Part shown: piece by piece, positions 45,383 to 54,596 of the stretch
Layout of the letters: each line of letters opens with the position of its first letter
Numbering within the stretch: position 1 is the stretch's first letter
DNA from: Rhodopseudomonas palustris
GTDB lineage: Bacteria; Pseudomonadota; Alphaproteobacteria; Rhizobiales; Xanthobacteraceae
Direction of reading: 5' to 3'
Assembly (NCBI RefSeq): GCF_003591005.1
Contig: NZ_QYYD01000018.1
Location: 1-64,000 of the forward strand
Length of the DNA stretch: 64,000 bases
Notes under the pieces: generated by a model
What the model saw: only the letters and a program-made list of their open reading frames with translations
Told to the model about the DNA's origin: nothing
The model's database searches: none
Translations under genes and position numbers: made by a program

Positions 45383-45526
45383 GGCGCGTCCGGACGACAT
45401 CGCCGCCTGATCAAATCGCGATCGTCTTTGTCATGGCGGGGCGCAGCGTGGAGTCGAGGTTCCAGGGGCTGAAGCGCTTCACTGCTTGACCAAAGCAAGT
45501 CCAGGTTCTGCTTGCTGTCCGCGGCT

Positions 45527-45790
45527 TCAGAACGCCACGCCGACGCGGCGCGCGCGGCGCCACACGGTTCGGCATTTCTTTCTGGTGCCGCCGTGCAGCA
45601 GTTCGAAGCGCTGGGGCAGGGTGACGTCGGCGGTGAGCTCGATGCAGGCACCGCCAGCGGAGTAGTCCACGACGTGGCATGGTACCACCGGCAGCTTGGG
45701 GCCGACGATCAGGCTCGCGGCGCGCGAGACCAGCCCGCTCGGACGCACCCGTGCAAATCGTCGCTCCTGGACCATCATCAACTCTCGCAT
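45527..45790 (-). CDS. Single-domain PilZ protein (c-di-GMP receptor)
   Basis: The 87-residue protein is essentially one PilZ domain. It keeps both c-di-GMP contact motifs: RxxxR in QERRFARVRP and DxSxxG in VVDYSAGGACIEL. Small PilZ proteins relay cyclic di-GMP to motility or polysaccharide systems. The start at 45790 (MRELMMVQERR) has alternatives at later Met codons. It is convergent with the MotB-like gene, a suggestive neighbour because PilZ proteins can act on flagellar stators, but functional linkage is inference. Confidence 0.75.
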   Translation of the reverse strand: MRELMMVQERRFARVRPSGLVSRAASLIVGPKLPVVPCHVVDYSAGGACIELTADVTLPQRFELLHGGTRKKCRTVWRRARRVGVAF

Positions 45791-45950
45791 CGCCGGCTTG
45801 CTGCTCGGCGCATTGCACCTCGAAGTCGTTAAATTCCGTTTGCTTGAAAGCCTGGCGCCCGGGACAATGCGAGATTGTCCCGGGCGCACCAGCGGGATGA
45901 TGAACAGAGCGTTGCGGCGGCGAGCGCCGGCGTAGCTTCGCGTCCGGCGA

Positions 45951-46448
45951 TCACTTGCCGGGCTGGATCGCAATCCGCCTGGCGGCCGTCGTCGACGGCT
46001 CGGCTTTCGGCAGCGTCACCGTCAGCATGCCGTTCTTGAACGAGGCGCTGACTTGGTCGGCGGCGATGGCGGCGTCGAGCGGGATGCGGCGTTCGAACTT
46101 GCCGTAGAAATGCTCGCTGAACTGCTTGTCCTTGTCCTCGGAATCCGAGGTCTTTTCGCCGCGGATGGTCAGCGCGCCGTCATCGAGCAGTACCTCGATA
46201 TCTTTCTCCTCCATGCCCGGGACCTCGGCCGAGACCGTCAGCGCCTTGTCGCTGTCGGCGATCTCGAGTTTCGGCCAGGACGTGCCGAAGGCCGGGAAGC
46301 GGCCCGCCAAACCCGGCGTGTCGAAGCCACGGAAAACGTCATCGAACAGCCGGTTCATTTCGCGCTGCAGCGACAAGAACGGGTCCCCGTTGAAGGGCGA
46401 CACGGACTGACTGCTGCGGCCCCAGGGAATCATCTCTCGCACATTCAT
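45951..46448 (-). CDS. Small heat-shock protein, Hsp20 family
   Basis: The 165-residue chaperone has an N-terminal region (PFLSLQREMNRLFDDVFRGF), an alpha-crystallin domain (about residues 58-150, KLEIADSDKALTVSAEVPGM to the GMLTVTLPK motif) and a short tail. It holds unfolding proteins in a refoldable state. GAGGAGG lies right upstream of the ATG. The divergent gap upstream carries a CTTGAC element resembling a sigma-32 promoter, and the ribosome site can pair with upstream leader bases (see findings). Confidence 0.93.
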   Translation of the reverse strand: MNVREMIPWGRSSQSVSPFNGDPFLSLQREMNRLFDDVFRGFDTPGLAGRFPAFGTSWPKLEIADSDKALTVSAEVPGMEEKDIEVLLDDGALTIRGEKTSDSEDKDKQFSEHFYGKFERRIPLDAAIAADQVSASFKNGMLTVTLPKAEPSTTAARRIAIQPGK

Positions 46449-46524
46449 GGATGCCTCCTCATTCCAGTCTTGATCCACCGATCTCTAAAACCAGAAGCGC
46501 ACCCGCGCCGGGCGGCGCGCGCCC

Positions 46525-46556
46525 ATCGATCTGGGATCGGTCCAAACGGCGTCAAG
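46525..46556 (-). promoter_or_regulatory. Candidate sigma-32 promoter for hsp20
   Basis: On the minus strand CTTGAC (46556-46551) is preceded by CCC and followed after 15 bases by CCCAGATC (46535-46528). This resembles the E. coli sigma-32 pattern (CTTGAAA / CCCCATnT). The deduced transcript has a leader of about 70 nt. Confidence 0.45.
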
Positions 46557-46607
46557 GGGCCGGTTGGTAGTCCGATGGGGCGCGCTCGAAAAATTTCTCG
46601 GCGGGGA

Positions 46608-46637
46608 CTTGAAAGCGTCGTCGGTGTTTCTAATTTT
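46608..46637 (+). promoter_or_regulatory. Candidate heat-shock promoter for the divergent gene at 46679
   Basis: CTTGAAA (46608-46614), an exact sigma-32 -35 core, is followed after 14 bases by TCTAATTTT (46629-46637). It points at the gene starting at 46679, opposite to hsp20. A shared stress-induced divergent region is the simplest reading. Confidence 0.45.
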
Positions 46638-46678
46638 CGATCCGTCCCGTTCGAAAGGAGTAGCTCGGGAGGATTGCG

Positions 46679-47197
46679 ATGCACACGACGACCAAATCGG
46701 ACCTGGAGCTCCGGCCCGCTCCAGGCAGTCTCGAACATTCCGCACTGAACCATGCCGCGCTGAACCATGCCGCATGGGATCACCCCGCAACGGGGTATGA
46801 TCATCCTGACCAGGTGCTGCGCGACGATACGCTCGGCACGGCGGAGAAGCGGGCCATTCTTTCCTCATGGGCGTCCGACGCCAACGCGATCGAGCAGCAG
46901 CCGTGGCTGCGTGCCGTGCCCGGTTCAGACCGGACCGTGCCGCTGGCCGCGATCCTTGCGGCACTGCGCCGGCTCGATGGCGACGAGCCGCCGCCGAAAG
47001 GCGGCGCGGCGATCAGGCTGATCGGCGGCGGCCGCCGCGACGACAGCCCGTCGGACGAGTTCAGCGAGCCAGTGGGGAGGAGGCACTATGGTCTGGCGCA
47101 ACAATCAAACTACGTTCGATCCGGCGCGCTGCCCCGTCTGCGGCGCGACCATGCGGCTCGCGCGCGTCGAGCCGCGGCCGGTCGGTCGCTGTTTTGA
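46679..47197 (+). CDS. Conserved hypothetical protein, Rhizobiales type, beside hsp20
   Basis: The 172-residue protein has a His/Asn-rich N terminus with short tandem repeats (NHAALNHAAWDHP). A core resembling a Rhizobiales family of unknown function follows (RDDTLGTAEKRAILSSWASD, with LAAILAALRRLDGDEPPP). These proteins are often found near small heat-shock or stress genes. GGGAGG sits 8 bases ahead of the ATG. The last 37 residues overlap the next gene by 110 bases in another frame and are basic and low-complexity, so they are probably not under strong selection, or the stop was lost by a frameshift. Confidence 0.6.
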   Translation: MHTTTKSDLELRPAPGSLEHSALNHAALNHAAWDHPATGYDHPDQVLRDDTLGTAEKRAILSSWASDANAIEQQPWLRAVPGSDRTVPLAAILAALRRLDGDEPPPKGGAAIRLIGGGRRDDSPSDEFSEPVGRRHYGLAQQSNYVRSGALPRLRRDHAARARRAAAGRSLF

Positions 47198-47288
47198 GTT
47201 CGAGCGCCACATCTATCGCTGCGAAGACTGCGCCAACACCAGCCGTTTTGTGATCGGCCGGCAAGCGGTCGAGCGGCTGTCCGCGTAA
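47088..47288 (+). CDS. Small zinc-ribbon protein
   Basis: The 66-residue protein has two CxxC pairs, CPVCGATM and RCEDCANTS, spaced like a rubredoxin-type zinc ribbon. Such short ribbons bind zinc and often work as adaptor or regulatory proteins; no partner is identified. GGGGAGGAGG lies right before its ATG at ideal spacing, stronger than typical here, supporting real translation despite the 110-base out-of-frame overlap with the gene before. It is convergent with the P-type ATPase. Confidence 0.7.
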   Translation: MVWRNNQTTFDPARCPVCGATMRLARVEPRPVGRCFEFERHIYRCEDCANTSRFVIGRQAVERLSA

Positions 47289-47308
47289 GAACGAGATCGT
47301 TGCGGCGA

Positions 47309-49873
47309 TCAGGCCCCCGGTCGCCGCGACGGCACGCCGCCAAGCCGACGGCGCCACAACGGCTTGATGACTTCGAGCACGATCAGCACCACCAGCGCGG
47401 CGCCGGCGGTCAGCGCCAGATCGTCGCCATGCAGCGGCCCGAACCGGAACAGCTCGCGCAGCCACGGCCAGGCGAGGCTGAGGCCGAGCACGCCGCCGAC
47501 GATCACCAGCACCGCCGCGAGCATCGGGTTGGGCCGGCGCAGCGCGGCCAGGATCGAGGTCGAGAACGAGCGGTTGACGAAGATCAGGCAGACGAAGCTC
47601 AGCACCAGCGCGAAGAAGGTCAGGGCGCGTAGTTCGGTCTCCGGCATCGCGCGAGATTGTCCGATGACGAACACGCCGGCCACCAGAGTGAACACCAGCA
47701 GTCCTTGCACCAGCCCCCAGCCGATCAGGGCACCGCTGAACAGCGGCCGGTCGGGGTTGCGGGGCGGGCGGCGCATGACGTCGTCCTCGGCGGTCTCCGC
47801 CTCGAACACGATCGAGCACACCGGATCGATGATCATCTCGAGAAACGCGATGTGGATCGGACCCAGCAGGATCGGCAGCCCGAACAGCAGCGGCAGCAAG
47901 GCAAGGCCCGCGATCGGCACGTGCACGGCGAAGATGAAGCCCATCGCCTTGACGAGGTTGTCGTAGATCCGCCGGCCGAGCCGGATCGCCTTGACGATCG
48001 AGGCGAAGTCGTCGTCGAGCAATACTATCGACGACGCCTCGCGCGCCACGTCGGTGCCGCGGCCGCCCATCGCGATGCCGATATGGGCCGCCTTCAGCGA
48101 CGGCGCATCGTTGACGCCGTCGCCGGTCATAGCCACGACTTCACCATCGGCCTTGAGCGCCTCGACGATGCGCAGCTTCTGCTCCGGCATGATCCGGGCG
48201 AACACTGTGGTGCTCTTCAGGCGTTGCGCCAGTGCGGCGTCATCCAGCTGCGCGATCTCATCGCCGGTGATACTCGCTTCGGAGTCGATGCCGGCGCCGC
48301 GGGCGATCGCACGCGCGGTGGCCGGATAATCACCGGTGATCATCACCACGCGGATGCCGGCGGTGCGGCAATCGGCGACCGCCGCCGGAACCGCTTCGCG
48401 TAGCGGATCGGCGAGGCCGACAAGCCCGAGGAAGACAAAGCCGAAGCCGAGCTGCGTCTCCGGCCAGTTATCACTCGGGTGCGCCGCGCGGGCGACGCCG
48501 AGCACGCGCAGACCGTCGGCCGCCATCGCATCGACGGTACTGGATAGTTGTTTCAGATCGGCATCGCCGAGACCGCACATCCGCGCGATCGCCTCCGGCG
48601 CGCCTTTGGCGGCGACGACGTAGTTGCCGAGGTCGTCGGGATCGCGCCACACCTGGGTAATCGCCAGCAGATCGCGGCGCAGCCCGTATGCATGCACCAG
48701 GCTGCGTCCGCCGGCGCCGTCCGGCAGATGCTCATCCGCGAGGCGATGCAGCGCGCGGTCCATCGGGTCGAACGGGTCGGGCGCGGCGGCGAGCAGGGCG
48801 GTCTCGAGCAGATCGCGAAACGCGGCCGGCAAATCGCCCGCGCGGGGGCGGAAGGTCTCGCCGCTCAGCAGCCGCAGCTCGGCGACCGACATCCGGTTTT
48901 CGGTCAGTGTGCCGGTCTTGTCGGTGCACAGCACTGTGGCGGAGCCGAGCGCCTCTATTGCGGCGGCGCGTCGTGTCAGCACACGAGCCTGCGAGATCCG
49001 CCACGCGCCCATCGCCATGAAAACGGTGAGCACCACCGGGAATTCCTCCGGCAGCATCGACATGCCGACGGTAATGCCGGCCAGCACGGCATCGAGCCAG
49101 CCGCCGCGCAAGGTGCCGTATAGCACGACGACGAGGATGCTGAACGCGCCGCCGATCAGCCCGAACACGCGCACCAGCTTGCGCGTCTGGGTCTGCAGCC
49201 GCGGTGGTTCGGTCTGCATCGTGCCGAGCGCCTGACCGATCTTGCCGATCTCGCTGCGCGCGCCGGTGGCGATCACTTCGGCGATGCCGCTGCCGCGGAC
49301 CATCAGCGAGCCGGAATACACGATCGGCTGATCGTCGCCGCCGGGGCGGCGCGGGATCGTATCGCCGGCCTCGTCGCGTGCGATCTTGCGGACCGGCAGC
49401 GACTCGCCGGTCAGCAGCGACTCGTCGACCGCAATGTCGTCGGCCTGCAGCAGCACCGCATCGGCCGCGACGCGATCGCCTTCCGCCAGAACCAGCAGAT
49501 CGCCGCGGACCACTTCGCGTCCGGCGATACGCTTGCGCTCACCGTCGCGGATCACCAGCGCGCGCGGGCTGGTGAGGTCGCGCAGCGCCTCGAGCACGCG
49601 TTCAGTGCGGCTCTCCTGCACCACGGTGATGACAACGGACAGGCTGGCGAACACCAGCAGGATAATGGCTTCCTTGAAGTCGCCGAGCGCCAGATAGATC
49701 ACGCCGCCGCCGAGCAGCAGCGCCAGCATCGGCTCGCGCAGCACTTCGAGCACGATGCCGAACAATGTGCGCCGGTCCGGCCGCGGCAGTTCGTTGAAGC
49801 CTTCGGCTTTCAGCCGGGCGGCGGCTTCCGCGTTGCTGAGGCCGGCAGGTGATGAGGGAGCGGGGGATGTCAT
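47309..49873 (-). CDS. Cation-transporting P-type ATPase (P2-like)
   Basis: The 854-residue inner-membrane pump has an actuator TGES loop (DESLLTGESLPV), the phosphorylated Asp318 in CTDKTGTLTENRM, the hinge GDGVNDAPSLKAAHIG, and ten or so membrane helices. In helix 4 the usual PEGLP of calcium pumps is PEEFP: the first Glu is kept but the next residues differ, so ion specificity (Ca, Mg or other) is uncertain. No N-terminal heavy-metal domain is present. It lies 38 bases after moaC on the same strand and could be co-transcribed with it, though it is functionally unrelated. Confidence 0.88.
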   Translation of the reverse strand: MTSPAPSSPAGLSNAEAAARLKAEGFNELPRPDRRTLFGIVLEVLREPMLALLLGGGVIYLALGDFKEAIILLVFASLSVVITVVQESRTERVLEALRDLTSPRALVIRDGERKRIAGREVVRGDLLVLAEGDRVAADAVLLQADDIAVDESLLTGESLPVRKIARDEAGDTIPRRPGGDDQPIVYSGSLMVRGSGIAEVIATGARSEIGKIGQALGTMQTEPPRLQTQTRKLVRVFGLIGGAFSILVVVLYGTLRGGWLDAVLAGITVGMSMLPEEFPVVLTVFMAMGAWRISQARVLTRRAAAIEALGSATVLCTDKTGTLTENRMSVAELRLLSGETFRPRAGDLPAAFRDLLETALLAAAPDPFDPMDRALHRLADEHLPDGAGGRSLVHAYGLRRDLLAITQVWRDPDDLGNYVVAAKGAPEAIARMCGLGDADLKQLSSTVDAMAADGLRVLGVARAAHPSDNWPETQLGFGFVFLGLVGLADPLREAVPAAVADCRTAGIRVVMITGDYPATARAIARGAGIDSEASITGDEIAQLDDAALAQRLKSTTVFARIMPEQKLRIVEALKADGEVVAMTGDGVNDAPSLKAAHIGIAMGGRGTDVAREASSIVLLDDDFASIVKAIRLGRRIYDNLVKAMGFIFAVHVPIAGLALLPLLFGLPILLGPIHIAFLEMIIDPVCSIVFEAETAEDDVMRRPPRNPDRPLFSGALIGWGLVQGLLVFTLVAGVFVIGQSRAMPETELRALTFFALVLSFVCLIFVNRSFSTSILAALRRPNPMLAAVLVIVGGVLGLSLAWPWLRELFRFGPLHGDDLALTAGAALVVLIVLEVIKPLWRRRLGGVPSRRPGA

Positions 49874-49911
49874 CGGCGCGATCTCGGTTCGGACCGGTGC
49901 CGAGACTAGGC

Positions 49912-50433
49912 CTATTTGGCGCGCGCGTCCGCGACGTAGTCACCCGACTTTCCGCCGGACTTGGCGATCAGCTGGATGCCTTCGATCCGCACACCGCGTT
50001 CAGCGGCCTTGACCATGTCGTAGATCGTCAGGCACGCGACCGACACGGCGGTGAGCGCTTCCATCTCGACGCCGGTCGGGCCGCTCACCTTGGCAGTGGC
50101 GCGCACGATGCAACCGGGCAGCTTCTTGTCCGGGGTGATGTCGATGGTGACCTTCGACAACGCTAACGGATGGCACAGCGGGATCAGTTCGGACGTGCGC
50201 TTGGCCGCCATGATGCCGGCGATCCGCGCGGTGCCGAGCACGTCACCCTTCTTGGCGTCGCCGCTCAGGATCAGCGCCAGCGTCGCCAGCTTCATCACCA
50301 CGCGCCCCTCGGCGACGGCAACGCGCTCGGTGGCTGGCTTGGCCGAGACGTCCACCATATGCGCTTCACCCGTGGCGCCGATGTGGGTGAGGGCGGGCGA
50401 GGACGCGGAGGATTTGCTGGTCTTCTTAGCCAC
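49912..50433 (-). CDS. moaC: Cyclic pyranopterin monophosphate synthase MoaC
   Basis: The 173-residue hexameric enzyme, with MoaA, makes cyclic pyranopterin monophosphate from GTP, the first step of molybdenum cofactor synthesis. Family signatures are [35 protein letters not shown] and [20 protein letters not shown] with the C-terminal KSGGKSG. Length exceeds E. coli MoaC (161) by an N-terminal Ser/Lys-rich stretch. It follows trpC on the same strand after a 246-base gap filled by paired inverted repeats. Confidence 0.96.
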   Translation of the reverse strand: MAKKTSKSSASSPALTHIGATGEAHMVDVSAKPATERVAVAEGRVVMKLATLALILSGDAKKGDVLGTARIAGIMAAKRTSELIPLCHPLALSKVTIDITPDKKLPGCIVRATAKVSGPTGVEMEALTAVSVACLTIYDMVKAAERGVRIEGIQLIAKSGGKSGDYVADARAK

Positions 50434-50479
50434 GGGCAGATCTCACGCTGAAAAGGTGACAGTGACGCGCGCGGTTCTT

Positions 50480-50651
50480 CACCCTCCCCTGGAGGGGGAG
50501 GGTCGGACGGCGCAGCCGTCCGGGGTGGGGTGAAGCCACAAGGGATGAGCGAGTGGTGGCGCACGTCAGGATCGAACGGCTGTCACCCCACCCCGACATG
50601 GGCCGCGCGTGGCGCGCCCCATGTCGACCCTCCCCCTCCAGGGGAGGGTGA
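50480..50651. repeat. Pair of inverted GC-rich repeat elements between trpC and moaC
   Basis: Left copy 50480-50533 and right copy 50582-50651 are inverted with respect to each other. Each consists of CACCCTCCCCTGGAGGGGGA, an internal variable hairpin (GACGG/CCGTC in the left, ACATGG/CCATGT in the right) and a CGGGGTGGGGTGA end. The whole can fold as a large cruciform or hairpin. From memory related blocks are dispersed in this clade. Nothing else is seen in the 50434-50679 gap. Confidence 0.8.
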
Positions 50652-50679
50652 GGCACCGGGTGCGGCGAAGTCCTTGCCA

Positions 50680-51501
50680 CTAAACAGATCCGCTCTGCTG
50701 CAATGCCGGCTCACGCGCTAGCAGCGTCCGCGTTGCGGCGGTGACGTCGTCCTGGCGCATCAGGCTTTCGCCGACCAGGAAGGTCGACATGCCGACGCGG
50801 GCCAGGCGGGCGAGGTCGGCGGGGGTGAAGATGCCGCTCTCGCCGACCATCAGCCGATCGCTCGGGATCCGCGGCGCGAGCGCTTCGCTGGTCGCCAGCG
50901 TGACTTCGAAGGTGCGCAGGTTGCGGTTGTTGACGCCGATCATCGCCGAGCGCAGCTTCAGCGCGCGGTCGAGTTCGGCGCCGTCGTGGATCTCGACCAG
51001 CACATCCATGCCGAGATCGAACGCGGTGTCCTCGATGTCCTTGGCCTCGGCGTCGTCCAGCGCCGCCATGATGATCAGGATGCAGTCGGCGCCGTAGGCG
51101 CGAGCTTCGACCACCTGATACGTCTCGTACATGAAGTCCTTGCGCAGCGCCGGCAGCGACACCGCCGCGCGCGCCGCGACCAGATAGTCGAGGCTGCCCT
51201 GGAACGACGGCGTGTCGGTGAGTACCGACAGGCACGCCGCGCCGCCTAGCTCATAGGCCTTGGCCAGCGCCGGCGGATCGAAATCGGCGCGGATCAGGCC
51301 CTTCGACGGCGACGCCTTTTTGATCTCGGCGATCAGCGCGTAGTCGCCGGCGGCGTGCTTGGCGCGCAGCGCCTGGACAAAGCCGCGCGGCGGCGGCGCC
51401 TCGCGCGCGATCGCCTCCAGCCTGGCCAGCGGCCGCTCGCGCTTGGCGACCGCGATCTCCTCGCGCTTGTAGGCTTCGATCTTGGTCAGGATATCGGACA
51501 C
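50680..51501 (-). CDS. trpC: Indole-3-glycerol phosphate synthase
   Basis: The 273-residue TIM-barrel enzyme closes the indole ring in tryptophan synthesis. Visible conserved stretches are [18 protein letters not shown] (catalytic Glu and Lys), [39 protein letters not shown] and [11 protein letters not shown]. The start is GTG at 51501 ([10 protein letters not shown]); the open frame extends upstream through a repeat element and is not coding there. It lies between trpD and moaC, a conserved alphaproteobacterial order. Confidence 0.96.
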   Translation of the reverse strand: MSDILTKIEAYKREEIAVAKRERPLARLEAIAREAPPPRGFVQALRAKHAAGDYALIAEIKKASPSKGLIRADFDPPALAKAYELGGAACLSVLTDTPSFQGSLDYLVAARAAVSLPALRKDFMYETYQVVEARAYGADCILIIMAALDDAEAKDIEDTAFDLGMDVLVEIHDGAELDRALKLRSAMIGVNNRNLRTFEVTLATSEALAPRIPSDRLMVGESGIFTPADLARLARVGMSTFLVGESLMRQDDVTAATRTLLAREPALQQSGSV

Positions 51502-51543
51502 GGCTCTGCTACCTACTAGTGCTTGATCGGGTCGCTTATTTTT

Positions 51544-51633
51544 CGTCATGGCCGGGCTTGTCCCGGCCATCCACGCCTTCACCGTTGCGCCGGCCCAAAG
51601 GCGTGGATGCCCGGGACAAGCCCGGGCATGACG
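51544..51633. repeat. Interspersed 90-bp inverted-repeat element, copy 4
   Basis: This is the most symmetrical copy: arms GCCGGGCTTGTCCCGGCC and CCCGGGACAAGCCCGGGC flank ATCCACGCC/GGCGTGGAT. It is inserted between trpD and trpC, so a transcript across both genes must read through it. The other copies are at 2522, 9804 and 32704. Confidence 0.88.
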
Positions 51634-51645
51634 GCAATTGGTACT

Positions 51646-52662
51646 TCAGGCCGCCGCCGCGATGGCGATCAGCTTCTTCAACCGCGCTTCCGCCGCGCCG
51701 CTGTCGATCGATTTTGTGGCCAGTGCGACGCCTTCTTTCAGGTCCTTGGCCTTGCCGGCGACGATCAGCGTGGCCGCAGCGTTGAGGACCGCGACATCAC
51801 GATACGGTCCGGGCATGCCTTCCAGCACAGCGCGCAGCGCCACTGCATTGGCTTCGGCGTCACCACCCTTCAGCGCTTCGGCGGGGGCGCGCGACAGGCC
51901 GGCATCCTCGGGGCTGATCTCGAAGCTGGTGATTTCGCCGGCCTTGAGCTGCGTGACGGCGGTGGGGCCGGAGAGGGTGATCTCGTCGAGGCCGTCGGAG
52001 CCGTGCACGACCCAGATTGCCTCGGAGCCGAGATTCTTCAGCACCTGCGCCAGCGGCTGGACCCATTGCCGCGAGAACACACCGATCATCTGCCGCTTGA
52101 CGCCAGCCGGGTTCGACAGCGGGCCGAGCAGGTTGAAGATCGTGCGGGTGGCGAGCTCGACCCGGGTCGGGCCAACGTTCTTCATCGCCGGATGATGCGT
52201 CGGCGCGAACATGAAGCCGATGCCGGCTTCGTTGACGCAGCGGCCGACCTGGTCGGGAGTGATGTCGATCTTGACGCCCAGCGCGTTCAGCACGTCGGCG
52301 GCGCCGGATTTCGACGACAGCGCGCGGTTGCCGTGCTTGGCGACCGGCACGCCGCAGCCGGCGACGATGAAGGACGCGCAGGTCGAGACGTTGACCGAGC
52401 CGGAGCCGTCGCCGCCGGTGCCGACGACGTCGACCGCATCGGCCGGCGCGTCGACGGTCAGCATCTTCGACCGCATCGTCGTCACCGCGCCGGTGATCTC
52501 GTCGACGGTCTCGCCGCGGACCCGCAGGCCCATCAGCAAAGCACCCATCTGCGACGGCGTCGCGTCGCCCGACATCATGGCGTCGAACGCGCTCGCCGCC
52601 TCGTCCCGCGTCAGGGTCGCGCCAGTCGCGACCTTGGCGATTACGGTCTTGAAATCGATCAT
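51646..52662 (-). CDS. trpD: Anthranilate phosphoribosyltransferase
   Basis: The 338-residue enzyme joins anthranilate to PRPP in the second step of tryptophan synthesis. The PRPP-binding signature [39 protein letters not shown] and the metal-binding [12 protein letters not shown] are clear. Met at 52662 ([14 protein letters not shown]) is the usual N terminus; Met at 52671 is an alternative. trpG is not adjacent. ppiD lies just upstream on the same strand, 35 bases away. Confidence 0.95.
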   Translation of the reverse strand: MIDFKTVIAKVATGATLTRDEAASAFDAMMSGDATPSQMGALLMGLRVRGETVDEITGAVTTMRSKMLTVDAPADAVDVVGTGGDGSGSVNVSTCASFIVAGCGVPVAKHGNRALSSKSGAADVLNALGVKIDITPDQVGRCVNEAGIGFMFAPTHHPAMKNVGPTRVELATRTIFNLLGPLSNPAGVKRQMIGVFSRQWVQPLAQVLKNLGSEAIWVVHGSDGLDEITLSGPTAVTQLKAGEITSFEISPEDAGLSRAPAEALKGGDAEANAVALRAVLEGMPGPYRDVAVLNAAATLIVAGKAKDLKEGVALATKSIDSGAAEARLKKLIAIAAAA

Positions 52663-52697
52663 GGTCCCCATCGGCGCACGATACGGCTTTCGCCGGA

Positions 52698-54596
52698 TCA
52701 GTTGGTCGCCGCCCCCGTGGCCTGCGCCACCGCCTGCTGGTTGATCTTGGTGCCGAGATCCTGCTCGAGCCAAGCGATATATTCGCCGACCTGTTCGTCG
52801 GTGAGGCGCTGCAGCAGGGTGTCCTTCAGCTTGGTGACGTCGGCCGATGCCAGATCAGCCGGCGGCACGGTGACGTCGGTGACGCGGAACACGTACCAGT
52901 CGGTGCCGGTGTCGCCCTGGGCCTGGCCGGTGCCATCCTTGGCGGTCCTGAACACCGCTTTGACGACGTCGGCCGGCACGGCGGTCGTGCCTTCGCGCTT
53001 CAGCCCGGTGGCGGTTTCGACGCTCACGCCGGCCGGCGCGACATCGGCGAGCTTGCCGGCGGAGCCGAGCTTCTGCACCAGCTCGGTCGCCAGCGTGCGC
53101 AGCCGGGTGGTGACCTGATCGGCGCGCCAGCGCGCCTCGACCTTGTCCTTGACCTCGTCGAGGCTACGCTCGTGCGACGGCGTCACGCCGAGCACGTCGA
53201 ACCAGACATAGCCGTTCTGATAGCTGATCGCTTCGGTATCGACGCCAGTATCGGCGTTGAAGGCTTGCGTCGCGAGGTCGAGACCCTGCGGAATGTTCTT
53301 CACCGGCTGGCCGTCGGGGCCGTTGCCGCTGCGGTCGACCGCCTCGATGGTGACGGCATTCAGACCCAGCGTTTTGGCCGCCTCGACGACGTTGGCGCCG
53401 CCGGCGCGGGCGTCTTCCATCTTGTCGTGCAGCGACTGCACCTCGGCGCGGGCGCGCTCGAGCGCGATCTCGCGCTTGATAGTCTGCGCCACGCTCTCGT
53501 AGCTCGGCTGTACGCCCGGCTCGATCTTGGCGACTTTGACCAAGGCGGTGCCGAACGCGCCCTTGATCGGCTGGCTGACGTCGCCTGCCGGCAGTGCGAA
53601 CGCCGCGTTGGCGACCGCCGGGTCGAGCATGTCCGCCTTGCTGACGAGGCCCAGGTCGACGTCCGCCGGCTTCAGCCCGCGCTCGGTGGCGACGTCTTCG
53701 AACGAGGCGCCGTCGGCGATCTTCTTGCGGGCGGCCTCGGCGTCTTCGGCGTTCGGGAACACGATCTGCGACACCTGTCGCCGCTCCGGCGTCGACAGCT
53801 TGTCCTTGCGCTCCTCATAGACCTTGCGGGCATCGTCGTCGGAGATCTCGGACCATTTGGCGATCGAATCCGGCGTCACCGCGAGATACGCGACCTTGCG
53901 ATATTCGGGCGCCCGGAATTGCGCCTTGTGCTGCTCGTAATAAGCCGCGAGCGCTTCGGACGAGGGCGCCTCGATGGTGCCGGCCTGCGCCTCGGTCAGC
54001 TTGAGATAGTCGATCGCGCGCTGCTCGTTCTGAAACTGGCTCGCCACCTGCAGCATCGTGTTCGGAACGGCGAGACCGTCCGTGATGGTGCCCGCAAGCT
54101 GCCGGCGCAGCGAGACCTTGCGCTGCTCGGTGATGTAGCGCTGCTCGGTAAAGCCGAACTGGCGGATCACCTGCTGGAAGCGGGCGGGATCGAACGCGCC
54201 GTTGGTGCCCTTGAAGTTCGGGTCGGCCAGAATGCTCTTCATGGTGTCTTCGTCGGACTGGCCGAGCCCGAGCCGGCGCGCCTGCTCGTCGAGCGCCGCC
54301 TCGGCGATCACCTGCTGCAGCACCTGACGGTCGATGCCGAAGGCGCGCGCCTGGTCCGGCGTCAGCGGCCGGCCGAATTGGCGGCCGATCTGTTGCAGGC
54401 GGTCGTTATAAGTCTGGCGGAATTGCTCGGTCGAAATCTCGGTGCTGCCGATCGTGGCCAGCGTCGACCGGCCGAAGCCGCGGAAGATGTCGGCAATGCC
54501 CCAGACACCGAAGCTGATGATCAGCACGCCCATCACGATGGTCATGATGGTCTTGCCGACCCAGTTGGATGAGGCGTTGCGAATTCCGCGAAGCAT
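52698..54596 (-). CDS. ppiD: Membrane-anchored peptidyl-prolyl isomerase PpiD (SurA N-terminal domain)
   Basis: The 632-residue protein has one N-terminal membrane helix (about residues 15-36, [18 protein letters not shown]), a SurA-type N-terminal chaperone region and a central parvulin-like segment (about 245-360). A long helical C-terminal domain follows. It acts in the periplasm near the Sec translocon, helping newly exported proteins fold. Length matches E. coli PpiD (623). It is divergent from tpiA and upstream of trpD, the common alphaproteobacterial arrangement. Confidence 0.92.
   Translation of the reverse strand: MLRGIRNASSNWVGKTIMTIVMGVLIISFGVWGIADIFRGFGRSTLATIGSTEISTEQFRQTYNDRLQQIGRQFGRPLTPDQARAFGIDRQVLQQVIAEAALDEQARRLGLGQSDEDTMKSILADPNFKGTNGAFDPARFQQVIRQFGFTEQRYITEQRKVSLRRQLAGTITDGLAVPNTMLQVASQFQNEQRAIDYLKLTEAQAGTIEAPSSEALAAYYEQHKAQFRAPEYRKVAYLAVTPDSIAKWSEISDDDARKVYEERKDKLSTPERRQVSQIVFPNAEDAEAARKKIADGASFEDVATERGLKPADVDLGLVSKADMLDPAVANAAFALPAGDVSQPIKGAFGTALVKVAKIEPGVQPSYESVAQTIKREIALERARAEVQSLHDKMEDARAGGANVVEAAKTLGLNAVTIEAVDRSGNGPDGQPVKNIPQGLDLATQAFNADTGVDTEAISYQNGYVWFDVLGVTPSHERSLDEVKDKVEARWRADQVTTRLRTLATELVQKLGSAGKLADVAPAGVSVETATGLKREGTTAVPADVVKAVFRTAKDGTGQAQGDTGTDWYVFRVTDVTVPPADLASADVTKLKDTLLQRLTDEQVGEYIAWLEQDLGTKINQQAVAQATGAATN

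Noticed and set aside
46469-46483. FNR/FixK-like box (TTGAT-CCAC-CGATC) ahead of hsp20
   Set aside because: Only one half-site matches and it lies 21 bases from the start codon, too close for activation.
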